A stretch of 64,000 nt of DNA from positions 8,550,755-8,614,754 of the forward strand of contig NC_082606.1 of the NCBI RefSeq assembly GCF_030936135.1, in the 5' to 3' direction. The stretch's first letter is position 1; each line of letters begins with the position of its first letter. The notes below the pieces were generated by a model. It did no database searches and was not told the DNA's origin. It was given only the letters and a program-made list of their open reading frames with translations. The position numbers and the translations under genes were made by a program. The DNA is from Gavia stellata. Lineage: Eukaryota > Chordata > Aves > Gaviiformes > Gaviidae. Below are positions 49,201 through 60,384 of this stretch, in pieces.

Positions 49201-52200
49201 ACGTATGACCAAATTGTTTAGTCTGTTTAATGCTAAGATGACTCTCAACCAGCTCTTAATAGCTTTTTCTTAATCAGAAAAGGACCGTCAGTGAAGGCTT
49301 CATAGCATTTTGGTAGATACTGTCTATCTCATCCTCCTAGCTATGATTCCAGCTGCTACACTGCTGCTTCAGACTGCAGTTTATTTCACATCAAAAATTT
49401 ACCTTCTCTATGCTTTGAAAGTGGCCCTATCTTGATGGAGGAGGAGGGAATAACCATCACTACATAACAATTTCTTGATGGATTATGGCGCACTGGACAA
49501 AATGAAAGACATCAAGGAAGAAACTAACACATGGATTTCTGTATGTAATTTTCTCAAACCTGAGACCATGTCCAACATAAAAAAAAGTGACAAATTTCTA
49601 TATACATGTGGCCAAGTGAGGATTTAACATGCTACCAACCGCATCTCACCAGCAACCACTCAGAAAACAAGCAGAAAAGCGTTAGCATCTTGATTTCAAA
49701 AAGCAAATAAAAATCAGACAAATCATTAACCAGCTCTGGTAACTGGGTTTAGTAAGTTTCAGAATAGTTTCTTCAGGAGCGAATGCAAGTAAAGAAGTGT
49801 TTTTCACGTGCACTCTCCTGCTTACTTCTAGGAGAGCAAAATGAGTGGCTATCCACTGGACAATTTTACATTGATGTTACTGATAAAATAGACTACATGT
49901 GGTTTAGGATCAAGCACTATGTATTCACTGCTAAGCAATATTGTCCCATTACTGCCTTTTCCAGAGTCCACTGCCAGTTTTATCAGATCTCCTTACTGTT
50001 AGGAAAATAGCATTCATCAGAGTAGGATTTCACTAACAGAGGGGAAGAGGATGACATGAAATAAATGCTGTAAGGGAGGAAAAAAGAAAAAAAGAATTCT
50101 CCAAGCCTATACCATATTAAGACAAGAGACAGCAAAGCTTAAAAGCGAGCACAAAATTGTACTATTTGCTGTCAGGACAAGCAAGGCAGGACCTGTAGTT
50201 ACCCAAAAAGTCTGGTTGAAGTCACTGCAGAAAGAAACCCTTTCTCTTGCACCAGTCTAGCTCTCTAAAGCTTTTTCTTTATCTTCTCCCTATTTAGCAG
50301 TACTACCTTTTTGTTTGAGAGGTTTTTCCTTCTTAGAATATTCCATTTCTATGTTCTTTATCCGTTCCCTATCTTCTCCTGCCCACAATACATCAATAAT
50401 AGTGCGAGATGATCTCATGCCCACTAACATGTTCTTGGTTCTACATGGCAACAGATGCTTTCTTTGCCTCAACATTTTCAACACAAAACTATTTTTTTTG
50501 TCTTTAGCTTTTCCCAGTCTAAACACAAATTTTGAGTTTCTAAGGGATCCAGGTGTGTTGTCTGAAGAATGCTGGCTTCCTTCTTCCTTCCAGTAGTTTT
50601 CTTCTCTCCCACAAAAAAATCTGTATGACTGAAAGGAGGATTCAGGAAGTGACAGATTAAACACCTCATGAATTTTCTTTCCTTCTTTTTGATCTTTAGT
50701 ACTAAAATGCCCAGTAAGCTTGTATGCACACTTAACCACAGCTGACCTTCAGGTATTAGCAAGTTCATTCATACAAAAAACCCTGTATTCAAGGGCATCA
50801 ATTCCTTTCAAAGTATGTTTCACTTGTAAATTGTAAAAAATTAAAATATTCCTATTATCTATACATGGCCACTTGTTTAAAAGTATTTTTAAAAAAATAA
50901 TGCTTTTTATCTTCCATTTAGGAACGTAGAGAAACCAGCATTAATATGCTTAAATATCCCAACCATAGATTCTTACTGCAGCTTAAATTTAGAGCCTAGT
51001 ATTAGATTCACCTTTTATTTATTAAGGTCAAGATTAACACTTCAGAATTTTAGGTTTTTTGAAATTGTCAGGTGTAAAGTTGAACTTGCCGACAGAATGC
51101 TTTGTATAAAGACAAATGTTGAAGTGACAGCCTCCAGAATTTAAGTAAACTTTTTCAAATCTACAGTCTTTTTCACTACTATTAATTTGTATTCTGTAAG
51201 TCCATATATTACTATGGGGATATACACCGCTACTCAACTAATAATTGAGTTTTGAAAAAAATAAAGTGTTAGTTCTAGAGTATTCAATGTATGTAAGAAG
51301 CATGAAAAAGCTTAGCCTCAGATTTCACAGAAAAAAGCTGGCAGTACTATGAAATGTCAAAAGAGGTATCTTCATTTTTTTATTTGATTTTTTTTTACTT
51401 CCATCCAAAAATACACTTTTGACTTTTAAAAAAAATACAGTAACCTCTCTCATCTATACACAAGTTATAAAGAATAAAAGCAACCATTTATTTAGCTCTG
51501 AACAGTATTCTGAGTTTGATAAATAACCTTCATAATGTTCAGTTTGCTTACAGCATTTATATTTATAATCTTACACTGAACTACCATTTAGGTGTCCAAG
51601 AGCTGCCTTTGTTCCTTACGTTGTGGTTGGCAAAACTAATATGCTTGAAACACAAGAAAACCTGCATAGGAAGTGCTCTATGTTCAAAGACTAGTTTAGA
51701 CGTTCCTGACATTTCAAGCTAAGATTTGAATTTAAGACTCCTCCCCCTCATAGCAAACTTCCTGGAATTGTTTTCTTACTGTAATTTTTTTTTTTTTAAA
51801 CATAGAATCATGACTTCAATACAAAATAAAACTCAATTATTTCTTCAGTCTTCTCAAAAAGTTTTCAGCTGAGCATTTTCTGAGAAAAAGATGACTGAGA
51901 GAAGACGGCTTTTCTTAACAATTGAAAGCAAGCACACTAAATAGTTAAAGAGCAAAACTTAATTTGACCACTCTGTTATGATTTTAACAAAGATAAATAA
52001 TCAAATGCCTTTGAGAAATCTGCATGTTAGAAGGTCTAACAAACTGAACAGGACACAAATTTAAATTCACCAGGAAGTGTTCTTTGTTCAATCTCCTCCT
52101 CACTTAAATCACCAGTAAAGACACCACTGACATCAATAAAAAGGGGGGGTGGCAGTGTGGGACGGGGGGGGTGGGGTGTGTTTGCTGCTGCTGTTTTGGC

Positions 52201-53737
52201 TGTAGCATTGCAGAAGGTAAGGGAAGAAAGAATTAATTTTTTCATCTTTTATGGCTACTACACAAAACATTTCTTACTGATGCTAGGAAGAAAGTTGTTT
52301 ATTTTTTAAAAGCTTCTTATCTGTTTTTAATCAGGTTTGAATTAATGTTCTATAAGCACAATCACTTTCATCTAGCCTAATTTTTTACCCTTTAAAGCTT
52401 TACGTGAAGTTGTAAGAGGCTAAAGCATTAATCTAGCTCAAGTCTTTTCAAGCATACACGTTGTTTCACAAGTTGTAATGATTATTCTCAACAAATACAT
52501 TCATATGGAAAAATCAACTATTTCTAGAAACATGTTTCTAATCACCTCCAGACAGAGCATCTGTTGATTTTGCAGCTTTTTTTTTTATTAAATAGAAGAA
52601 AATATAGAGAAACATATTGTTGAAGAAATGAGTTTTTAAAATGTTGATTTCTCTCATCTCACCCTACTTCCTTTTTGCTATAGATTTGGGATACATATTT
52701 TTGTGAGTATGACATCCTTTGCATGTCAGAGTTTAAGAAAAAATTTAGTTAGTTCCAAGTGTTCATGAAATCTACATTATGCAGGCATTTGTCTTAAACA
52801 TAAAATTGGTTTGTTCAATGTGATATTTATTCCAATGAAAGTGATTTTTGCAGGAAAACTTGCCTGTTACTTTAAATTTAAAATTGCATTAGTGAAAGCA
52901 CTATCTGATGACAAACAGATGGAATGTTTTCATAATTTACTGCCTGTTGTTCCTTTGTCATTATTTTATAAAAAAATGGATAGTTGTTCTTCATATTCTA
53001 TAATTTTGTCTTTATGTTCACAAATATGAAAACATGTGTAATAGGCAGCCATCTCCAGCAGTCCCATGCACATGACAACTTCAAGTTTTCTTCTTCAAGG
53101 AACTTCACTTTAATAGAGTCTGCAAAATCTGACAAATATGGAACAAAACTTCCAGAGAGGCATGGAAGAATGGGAAAGCATACACAGCAGCAGCTTCAAA
53201 AGAGTAGGATGCTTTCCTGAGAAATGCTCAGCTAATCCCCAGATACTCAGTTCAGCCTAAACTTGCTCTCTCTAGGATCTCACTGTAGTGCTTTGCTTCC
53301 CCAAAATTCTGCCCATCAGTCACAATAACTACAACCACCTCAACAATTCCAGATTAGTTGAATCGTCAAGCTGTGGCAAAGCTGTGGTTTGGGGTTTTTT
53401 GTGTGTTTCTTTGTTTGCGGTTTTGGTTTTTCAGGTTTTTTTTGTTGTTGGGGTTGTTTGGGTTTTTTTTTTTTCACGTCAAAAATGCATACTATGCAAC
53501 CTGGTTAGAATTTCTCTGACATTACCTTATGAGCTTTTAATGATACAGAGCCTTGTAACAAACTTGGAGTCAAGCAAGATCGTATTAATACCAAGAGATG
53601 CAAGCCTCACCTGTAGCTTTCACCAACTGTGACAATCTCCACTTCACTATCTGTTGAGGTAACATTTATTTCTTCATTAGCAGTGACCTGGGGAGTGGAG
53701 GATGCTTCAATCACCACAACATCTTCATCAATACTTC
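25169..53737 (-). CDS. RNF111: E3 ubiquitin ligase Arkadia (RNF111), 3' twelve coding exons (partial, N-terminus outside window)
   Basis: Exons in coding order: 53611-53737, 47257-47420, 44304-44501, 43089-43408, 41984-42239, 40857-41214, 37709-37834, 36787-36913, 27876-27968, 26842-26937, 25859-25962 and 25169-25286. They join in one frame to about 694 residues of a family protein near 990. In order: three SUMO-interacting motifs ([16 protein letters not shown] and [10 protein letters not shown]), Ser/Thr-rich sequence, a His-rich stretch with seven His, long Pro/His/Gln-rich sequence, the NRG-TIER segment ([19 protein letters not shown]) and a C-terminal RING-H2 (CTIC, CMHLFH, CPIC) ending QLPSES. 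Known role: a nuclear SUMO-targeted ligase that ubiquitinates SMAD7, SKI and SnoN to amplify TGF-beta/Nodal signalling, and PML/XPC in SUMO pathways. The large 5' coding exon is not in the window, so the 53738-64000 stretch is intron. Confidence 0.96.
25859..25962 (-). CDS. RNF111: RNF111 coding exon, first half of RING-H2 (alternative acceptor to 25986)
   Basis: The acceptor is TCTCACAG and the donor is GTAAAT. It encodes [27 protein letters not shown] and LEEGEDV, giving the first Cys pair of the RING. An upstream AG at 25988-25987 would lengthen the exon to 25986 and insert VTTDWFSQ in frame. Confidence 0.95.
26842..26937 (-). CDS. RNF111: RNF111 coding exon with NRG-TIER segment
   Basis: The acceptor is TTTTTTAG and the donor is GTGAGG. 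Its 32 codons encode [19 protein letters not shown], then [13 protein letters not shown]. The NRG and TIER motifs are known to be needed for Arkadia action on phospho-SMAD2/3, SKI and SnoN. Confidence 0.95.
27876..27968 (-). CDS. RNF111: RNF111 coding exon ([16 protein letters not shown])
   Basis: The acceptor is TGAATAG and the donor is GTTTGT. Its 31 codons encode [16 protein letters not shown] and [15 protein letters not shown], a highly conserved block before the NRG-TIER segment. Confidence 0.94.
27969..36786 (-). other. RNF111: RNF111 large intron (8.8 kb)
   Basis: This AT-rich intron lies between the GALPLM and VPDMAGY exons. Short frames on both strands show no family resemblance. 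It contains the palindromic heat-shock-element-like site at 35338-35355. No transposable element is recognised. Confidence 0.8.
35338..35355. promoter_or_regulatory. Perfect four-unit heat-shock element (HSF-binding consensus)
   Basis: GAAGTTTCTAGAAACTTC is an exact 18-bp palindrome made of GAA-TTC-GAA-TTC with 2-base spacers, which is the ideal alternating nGAAn array bound by HSF trimers. It is intronic in RNF111. This is a motif match only. Confidence 0.6.
36787..36913 (-). CDS. RNF111: RNF111 coding exon ([16 protein letters not shown])
   Basis: The acceptor is TGTGACAG and the donor is GTAAGA. It encodes [31 protein letters not shown] and IGALPLM. Confidence 0.94.
37709..37834 (-). CDS. 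RNF111: RNF111 coding exon ([16 protein letters not shown])
   Basis: The acceptor is TGTTTAG and the donor is GTTAGT. It encodes [31 protein letters not shown] and RQAPERSAW. Human Arkadia has near-identical sequence here, as recalled. Confidence 0.94.
40857..41214 (-). CDS. RNF111: RNF111 coding exon, Pro/His-rich
   Basis: The acceptor is CATTGCAG and the donor is GTATGT. It encodes [48 protein letters not shown] and [17 protein letters not shown]. This is a disordered region typical of Arkadia. Confidence 0.94.
41984..42239 (-). CDS. RNF111: RNF111 coding exon (QALPVDLS to SCRHYMHSP)
   Basis: The acceptor region ACACAGCAG is a tandem NAGNAG, so the first Gln codon (42239-42237) may be optional. 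The donor is GTAAGT. It encodes [33 protein letters not shown] and [13 protein letters not shown]. Confidence 0.92.
43089..43408 (-). CDS. RNF111: RNF111 coding exon, His-rich, ending at a GC splice donor
   Basis: The acceptor is TCTTCAAG. It encodes [30 protein letters not shown], a run of seven His and [10 protein letters not shown]. The frame and family alignment require exon end after CAG at 43089, where the intron begins GCATGT and not GT, so this is a GC-AG intron. The His run is encoded by a (CAC)-type triplet repeat at about 43215-43236. Confidence 0.9.
43409..47256 (-). other. RNF111: RNF111 introns (43409-44303, 44502-47256)
   Basis: Both are AT-rich introns without a recognised gene. 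A T-rich tract lies at 44551-44568 on the plus strand, close to the 44304-44501 exon acceptor side. Confidence 0.75.
44304..44501 (-). CDS. RNF111: RNF111 coding exon, Ser/Thr-rich
   Basis: The acceptor is TTGCTAG and the donor is GTACAG. It encodes [34 protein letters not shown] and [12 protein letters not shown], a low-complexity disordered segment. Its phases fit both neighbours. Confidence 0.9.
47257..47420 (-). CDS. RNF111: RNF111 coding exon with SUMO-interacting motif 3
   Basis: The acceptor is TTTTAAG and the donor is GTAAGT. It encodes [34 protein letters not shown] and [17 protein letters not shown] with trailing acids is a typical SIM. Confidence 0.94.
52142..52182 (+). other. G-rich tract with quadruplex potential
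   Basis: Runs of 7, 3, 8 and 4 guanines lie within about 40 bases on the plus strand. On the RNF111 sense strand this is a C-rich pyrimidine tract directly before a cryptic-exon-like acceptor (TTGATGTCAG). Confidence 0.55.
53385..53476. repeat. G/T-rich low-complexity tract
   Basis: This tract is almost pure G and T (GTTTGGGG, TTTGTTG, GGTTTTT). It is the reverse-complement counterpart of the A/C-rich tracts elsewhere in the window and lies in an RNF111 intron about 135 bases downstream of the exon at 53611-53737. Confidence 0.75.
53611..53737 (-). CDS. RNF111: RNF111 coding exon with SUMO-interacting motifs 1 and 2
   Basis: The acceptor is CTCATCAG and the donor is GTGAGG. It encodes [29 protein letters not shown] and EIVTVGESY. 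The VVVI and VEIV cores with flanking acidic residues are SIMs. It is the first RNF111 exon recognised in the window. Confidence 0.94.
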
Positions 53738-56700
53738 CTGATGAGGAAAAAGGAAGAATAAAGTTTGTATACTTCATCTATCTCAGGAGCTGTCATTATA
53801 AGAGACTATTTTTTTCCTAGACTTAAAATATATGTAGGTAGAGAATTTCATAGTGTCTGTCAAAACTTCTAGTGCAACTGTGCACTACATGACATGCAAT
53901 ACATGACCTAACTATTAAAGGGAGCAATTCTGCTGTAAATATTGAAGTAAAAAAAGGAAGGAGACAGAAGATGGGGGGCAGGGGAGATATACAAGCTTAC
54001 ATTCTACTGTGTATTGGAAGCAATTACGGTGAATTTTACTAGCTGTAACACCAAAAAAATTCAGTCACTTAATATAAAAACAAACTTCAAACTAGCAAAG
54101 CAGTGGTGGTTTGTTATCATTAATAGCTTGCCTTTTTTTTTTTTTTTAAAGTTTTTGCAGGTATTAAAGTACCAAGGCTAAACAATGGCAACAGGAGAAA
54201 AATCATGCACCAACTAATATACGTTATTTATTTCTACAACAAAATGAAGATCACAAATTCATTGGTGTTTATAAATGTCTTTACATCTACACTTTCAGTG
54301 GCATTCACAATCATACTAGACAGAGGAAGTTAAAAAGAAACTATCAATGGTAAAAAACAACAACACAAAATCAATTTAAAGACAAGTTTTGATAGGAAAT
54401 AATTTCCACTTCAGGAAGAATGATTCAAGTTCCAGCCTAATAGCCAGACTCATGGAAACACTTCTCTACAGCTGTAATACTGACAGTGACAAGATTGAGC
54501 TATCTACAATACATAAATTATGCTATGGATTATTCACTATATTAATACCACTGAGCACCAAAGAACTTACTAAATAAATGAGCTAGATAACTTAGAAATA
54601 GCAAACTACCATTTTGAGATTTGCAAATTTCTTAAAGAAAAGTTCTTCAAGAATTTGGTCTCATTCAAGTCAATACTTAGATCCTGTATGGACTGATTGT
54701 TCTCAGCTGCTCTACCCAATGACGAGGTGGGCAGGTTATTCCCCCCCACCCCCGCAAGCATCAGCATTTTTATATTTTGAATAAACAAGTTGCATTACTT
54801 ATTTTCCAGCGGCCTTTCTTTGTTTCTGGTCATACTTATCCCAGAGAGACTGCTGGGTGAAGACTGAAAGAGTGATACTTCCAAATAGTGATATTCATCA
54901 AATTCCCACGATTGGAAGTAATATGTGACAAAATTAATTCTCAGAACTTGCATGAAAATTTTGGGAAAAACTGAACATGTTACAGTGTCTAAAACAAAGT
55001 CACATGCTAAAATTGCAAATACAGAGAGGCCAATTACTCAAAGTGAAGAAAGGCAACTGAAGTCATCACCACATTTGAAAGAATATAAATCACATGCTTT
55101 TGACAACTTGCAAATAATGGGCAAATAAGCAACAGCTTCCTTAAACGAAACTGTCTTAGCTGCTTCTCAGACAAAACCAGCTAGCCAAGCAGCTGGTGAA
55201 AGGTCAGTTAGAAAAAAAACCTACTATTTTTCCCCTATGTCTGTGCTTCTAAACATGTGCTTCTCTGAATTACAGGAAGTTTGAGAACAGTCCTGGCAGT
55301 CCACATGTCCTCAGGCTCAATATTTATTGAAATTTATGACAGGTGCAAAAGCAGGAAGATTTAGGCTTAAGTATGATCTCATTACTTCTGAAAATAGATA
55401 GCACCTCCTTGAGGACAAAATCATATGCCATGTAATTCCAATGTGCATCTCTACCTAAATTCTGACACAAGCTTATCTCATGAAAACAAAAGGAATTCTC
55501 AACTGAATATCTACACAATTCTGATACTCACCTTTGTCATGGTTTGAGAGTTCATTTTACTTAACCCTTTTTTTAAGCAAATCTTTAGTCAAGATGTGAT
55601 TTTACAGACACAAGTCAGACTGTAGAAACCATCAGGACTGTTACTGGATGAACAGGTTTTATGACTTCCAAAATCATAAAGAAAATCTTTAGGAAAATAG
55701 TCAAAGTTGCTATAAGTAGGATATAGCGTAAATATAGTTCAACCGTATGCTATTTCCTACTGCTTATGCTTTCTAATAGCACCCTCCAAGTCAAAAGCAC
55801 AAACTGATTGGGTTTTCCTCCCATGGAGTGCTTTCCTATACAAGGAGCCAATAATACACACTTTCTTCAAAATGAAGTAGAAAAACAACTCCTCTAAACT
55901 ATGTAAATATTTGTAAGGCATTTAGCAAGATTATATTGCTAGGAAAAAACTATGAACATAAGTTACGACCATACACAACTTTGTACCCCTTTTAAATAAA
56001 AAGAGCTTTCAAGTGAGTTCCATTAGAAGCACACCAAGGGGAAAAGTACATGTATGTGAACTTCGCTTATTTCAAGAACATTGCAGTACATACACATTAG
56101 ACTATCGGCAAATACAAACTGGCTTCATTACATTTATCTGAACAATAAAAACTCAGCTGAATAGCAAAACTTCAGTAACATAAGCAACACTGAAGTAATG
56201 TTCATAATCCTCATCAAGTAGGTCTTCCATAGTCAGACACTAGCCATAGAGCCAGTAGTAGTAAGCGGTATGAAAACCCGATCTTTCATTGTCAACAGGA
56301 TTTACTGTTTCTTCTTTGCCTCTCCTCATGTATTACTACAAGGCAGAGAACACAGCTTTTGAAACATCACAAACAAAACCACACCGGTTTACTCTGATTT
56401 AGACAAGCTCCTACAAAGCAGAACAAAGGATAGTGTTAAAACAAAGAGAAGTCCCTGAAATAATCTGTCAAAATGAGGTCTCAGAGGACAGCCTCCTTGA
56501 CAGACCGACAGGAATGCAGGGTGCCTGCAGCCCATGAGCAGCAACACAGCTGTCAAGGAGAGCCCCCTGAAACTTCAGCAAGCCCATATATAAGAGATTT
56601 ATGCTAGCATTAGAGCATTTCATTTACAAGGCAATTAAGAATTAAAATTGCACCGATACTAAAGAACTAGTGAAATTTAAGATGTCTTTTTGAATGTTCT

Positions 56701-59140
56701 GCAGTATCAAAGCTGAAAAAAAAAGTTCTCTGACAAACGCACTTAAAATTCAATTCTGCTGGTTTGAACTACTCCAAGCCTAATCCTAGCAAAGCCATAA
56801 TGTTTTGCAGTTCCACACAACATAACTTTCCAGATTGAGTTAGAGTCTGAAGGTGAACTTTACTGGTATGTCAAGTAAATTCAAGATGGTTGACTTGAAT
56901 TTTAAGAGTGCACAACCCTGTAAAGCAGAAGGAAACTTTCTTTAGCGAGAAATAAACAAATGGATTTTCTGAGGTTTTGCTATATTGTTTCTAAAAATAT
57001 TAGCTCAAGACAATTTTGAGGTACTTGCACACCTCAAATATTCACCACATACGTAACTCTTGGGAGCCATCTGGTGAATTCAAGACTACACATTAGCAGT
57101 AAACAGCTGAACATATCTTTAAGGTGTCTACATCTTTAGATCTACATGGGACTAGACTTGGTATATGCACACACATGTAAAGTACATTTCTTAGGAAGGG
57201 CATGAAACCAACAGAATGTGATACTTCAGTAAATCCCAGTTCTGAAGTACTGCACAATTTACAAAACAGACCAACAGCCACGGAAAAAAAAACACAACAA
57301 AACAAGCAAAAAATCCAAATCCAGAAATACACCAGATGACAAAATACTTGCACATCTTTCTCAGTATTAATTTTCACCCTCCAGTCCACTACACAGTATG
57401 TTTTCATGTAGTCCACCGTGACAAGGTATACTTCATTTATTTGCTTTTGTGCACGTACCAGTCACTGACCAGTCATCATCTGTCTGAAATGAACTTCAAG
57501 AAAATTTGATCTTAAAGTATGAATATGAATATCTTACTCATCAGTGTATCGTCTAATGATTGACCCTGTAAGAGAACAGTTAAACCTGTATAATGAGAGT
57601 GTTACTATATTAATCCTATACTTGAAGGTAATCTCCCTTCAAGGAGAAGGGTCACTGGACTGTTGGCAGCAAAATAGTTATGCAGATCTATGAGAGGTAC
57701 TTTATACTACTTTCAGCATAATACCAACGGCTATAAAACAAACAGAAAATCATCCTCCTGCAGGTATACACTACTTCTCTCTGTCATCTCCTGAATAACA
57801 AAAAGCAGCAAGCAAATTATACTCTAGTTGTTTGTGACTAAATTAGCCTTTGGGCTACCATTGAAAGATGCATTCTACATTTTAAATGAGCTGGTTAAAA
57901 ACAAAACTTCTACTGAAAGTTACAGCAAGAGTTTTATTAGTTTCCACTGAATTTTGGATTTTCCCTACTCACATCCACAAATAATGCATGCAAAACACCA
58001 AATTTTAGTTTGCAAGTTTTGCATATCCCAACAATTCAGACCCATCAACAGCAGTTAGTAATTAGGTTTTGTACATGACTAGTCAGTAATAATCAGTAAC
58101 TTCTTTACAGAAGCCTCTCCTCTCTTTTAAAAGCCTGGGTTATGACAGAAAGCTAGTGCTCAGCCAGCCTAGAGGAAGGGATAAACTACACTGTCTTGAA
58201 TCCAAATTTGAACATGCTCAAAATGATAATCATCCCTTAAACAACAAAACACTCCCTCCTCCAGGTCCTACATCACAAACAGAGTAAATCTGTCAGACTG
58301 TACTTTATTAAGCAGAATATAACTTTTAAAATAATATAAGGCTGTGTAGTCCCAATATTTACATCAGTAAATGAGGGTATCTTTTTGCCAGAAAGTTGTA
58401 AGATTATTTCAGAGCTATAACCGCTAGGTACTGTTGATAGACCACATGCAGTTCTGGCAACCAAGTTTTAGAATCAAATACTTTAATAATCTAGAAGTTA
58501 TAAGCAAGAGACTAAGCTTTGCACAGTATAACGCATATAATACATACAATTATACTCTGTCTGTAATAATTACACTATTAACTTAACTCTGAAAGATCAT
58601 GGCATAACTCAGAGATTAATCAATCATCATCAACACAAGTACCCCACCAAGGACATAAATAACACTGGTATAATATCCAACTTTATGTTTGGCTGATTGT
58701 CATCCTTCCTGGAGGATACTTTACATCCATTTTGCAATTAACGTGGGGTTTAACTAGTTTAAATATTACATGTAAGATAGTGAAGCAGTTTTACAATACA
58801 CAATTTCAAATGAGACAGTCTGACCAAGCTGTAAGTGAAAACAGAAGAGATTTAAAATAAGCAGTCAAGTTCCAGTGACAGAGATGACTATTTTGAGTTC
58901 CAAGCTTTCACTGGATCAGACCAAGAGCCTGCTGAGGCCCACATTCTTTCTGCCAGCTGCAGCAGGCAAAACTATGCGGTCAGAGTAGAAACTTTAACTG
59001 AAACTTCTCACACCACCCAGCATCCACTAGCGTTAATGAGTACTCCCTTCTTCAACTTTCAAACTTTGTCAACTAGATGTGACCGGTACCCCCTGCTCCT
59101 GACCCCTGGTAAATACGGTTAGCATAATTAATGCCATTTT
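53738..59140 (-). other. RNF111: RNF111 upstream intron, proximal part
   Basis: This AT-rich intron runs 5' of the first recognised RNF111 exon. No stretch resembles the Arkadia N-terminus on the minus strand, so the large 5' coding exon lies beyond 64000. Nothing else is recognised. Confidence 0.7.
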
Positions 59141-59142
59141 AT

Positions 59143-59636
59143 TTCTGGAACACAAGTCTTATGAGGAGCGGCTGAGGGAGCTGGGGTTGTTTAGCCTGGA
59201 GAAGAGGAGGCTGAGGGGAGACCTTATCGCTCTCTACAACTACCTGAAAGGGGGTTGCAGAGAGGTGGGTGTTGGTCTCTTCTCCCAGGTGACTAGTGAC
59301 AGGACTAGAGGAAATGGCCTCAAGTTGCGCCAGGGGAGGTTCAGGCTAGATATTAGGAAAAAGTTCTTTACTGAGAGAGTAGTGAAACATTGGAATAGGC
59401 TGCCCAGGGAGGTGGTAGAGTCACCCTCCCTGGAGGTATTCAAGGAGCCTGTGGATGTGGCATTGTGGGATGTAGCTTGATGGACACGGTGCTGTGTGGT
59501 GTTGGGTGGGTTGTGGCTTGTTGTTGTTGTGTGGTGTGGGTGGTTTTTTTTTTCCTTTTTTTTTTTTTTCCCAGGTCGGACTCGATGATCTTACAGGTCT
59601 TTTCCAACCGTAGTGATTCTGTGATTCTGTGATTTA
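59143..59636 (+). mobile_element. CR1 LINE retrotransposon, 5'-truncated copy (3' end)
   Basis: From the GGAGCGGCTGAGGGAGCTGG block onward, the sequence follows the avian CR1 3' region. The frame 59187-59480 encodes the reverse-transcriptase ORF2 C-terminus ([59 protein letters not shown]). It is followed by the conserved GGACTCGATGATCTTACAGG and ends in GATTCTGT repeats. CR1 is the dominant bird LINE and copies are usually 5'-truncated like this one. The unbroken ORF2 tail suggests a fairly young insertion. A G/T- and T-rich expansion (about 59496-59572) interrupts the 3' UTR. It is inserted in an RNF111 intron, opposite to the gene. Confidence 0.93.
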
Positions 59637-59639
59637 TGA

Positions 59640-60384
59640 GGCAAGCAGCCATCCTCTGTGACTGAGCGGGTCATGTATTTGTTCCCTTTCCCCTCATTCT
59701 CAGGCTCTGAAGGTCCTGTGAACCACGTAGACAAATCAAACAGATTTCTTCTTCCCCTCCCTATCAACCTCAAGATTCCTGGGCACCAGGAAGATTACTC
59801 CCTTCCTTGCTGGCCTTGAAGGTCCCAGTCCCAGGCACCTGGCCAACCAGGTGTTGTTGATGACCCCATCAGAGAAGAGGGAAGCATAACAACACACAGA
59901 GCACTGCACTGTCTATAAAATCAAGCAGTTACAAGTCCTAAGTGGGAACCTGGACCAGAACTGCTGCTGGACAGTGAGAACTGTGATCCTTCTGTGGGCA
60001 GGGATGCCCCCACCATCGTCTGCTTCCTCCAAGGACTGAGTAAGTGACTCGTATTCTTTTATATGTTTTTTTTTTAGTCTAGATTATAATTGTTATATTG
60101 ATACAGCAAACCACATATTAAGATTTGACCTGATCTGCAGGGGGTCCAGGCGATTAGAAATTGTCAGTTAAGTTGTATTATAAATTCTGTATGATGTTAC
60201 TTACAGCTTGTACTGTATTGATTCTGCTTGTAGAAATCCTGTGCCATTCTAATCATAACTTCTGTGCTATACTAATCATAATATCCTGCTAAGAAAATAA
60301 AGCTTTAATTAAAAGTACGATTCAGTGCCATCATCATTCTGCCAAAAGATCCCTAAAAGAACTTGCCTGTCCCCTTAGTGTCAG
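59640..60384 (+). mobile_element. Possible solo LTR of an endogenous retrovirus next to the CR1
   Basis: This block of distinct composition follows the CR1 tail directly. It carries a TATAAAA at 59914-59920 and an AATAAA at 60296-60301, and it could end at a TGTCA near 60383. This U3-R-U5-like order suggests an LTR. I could not find convincing target-site duplications or fix the TG...CA ends, there is no internal retroviral coding sequence, and the TATA-to-poly(A) distance of about 380 bases is long. It could be ordinary intron. Confidence 0.35.

Larger units (their letters stand above)
47421..53610 (-). other. RNF111: RNF111 intron (6.2 kb)
   Basis: This intron lies between the exon carrying SIMs 1 and 2 and the exon carrying SIM 3. 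It contains a sense-strand open stretch of about 150 codons (50290-50748), an exon-like block at 52071-52126 with a G/C-rich tract behind it, and a G/T-rich tract at 53385-53476. None is established as expressed. Confidence 0.75.

Noticed and set aside
59187-59480. 97-codon plus-strand frame as a host gene
   Set aside because: It is the C-terminus of CR1 ORF2, part of a LINE and not a cellular gene.
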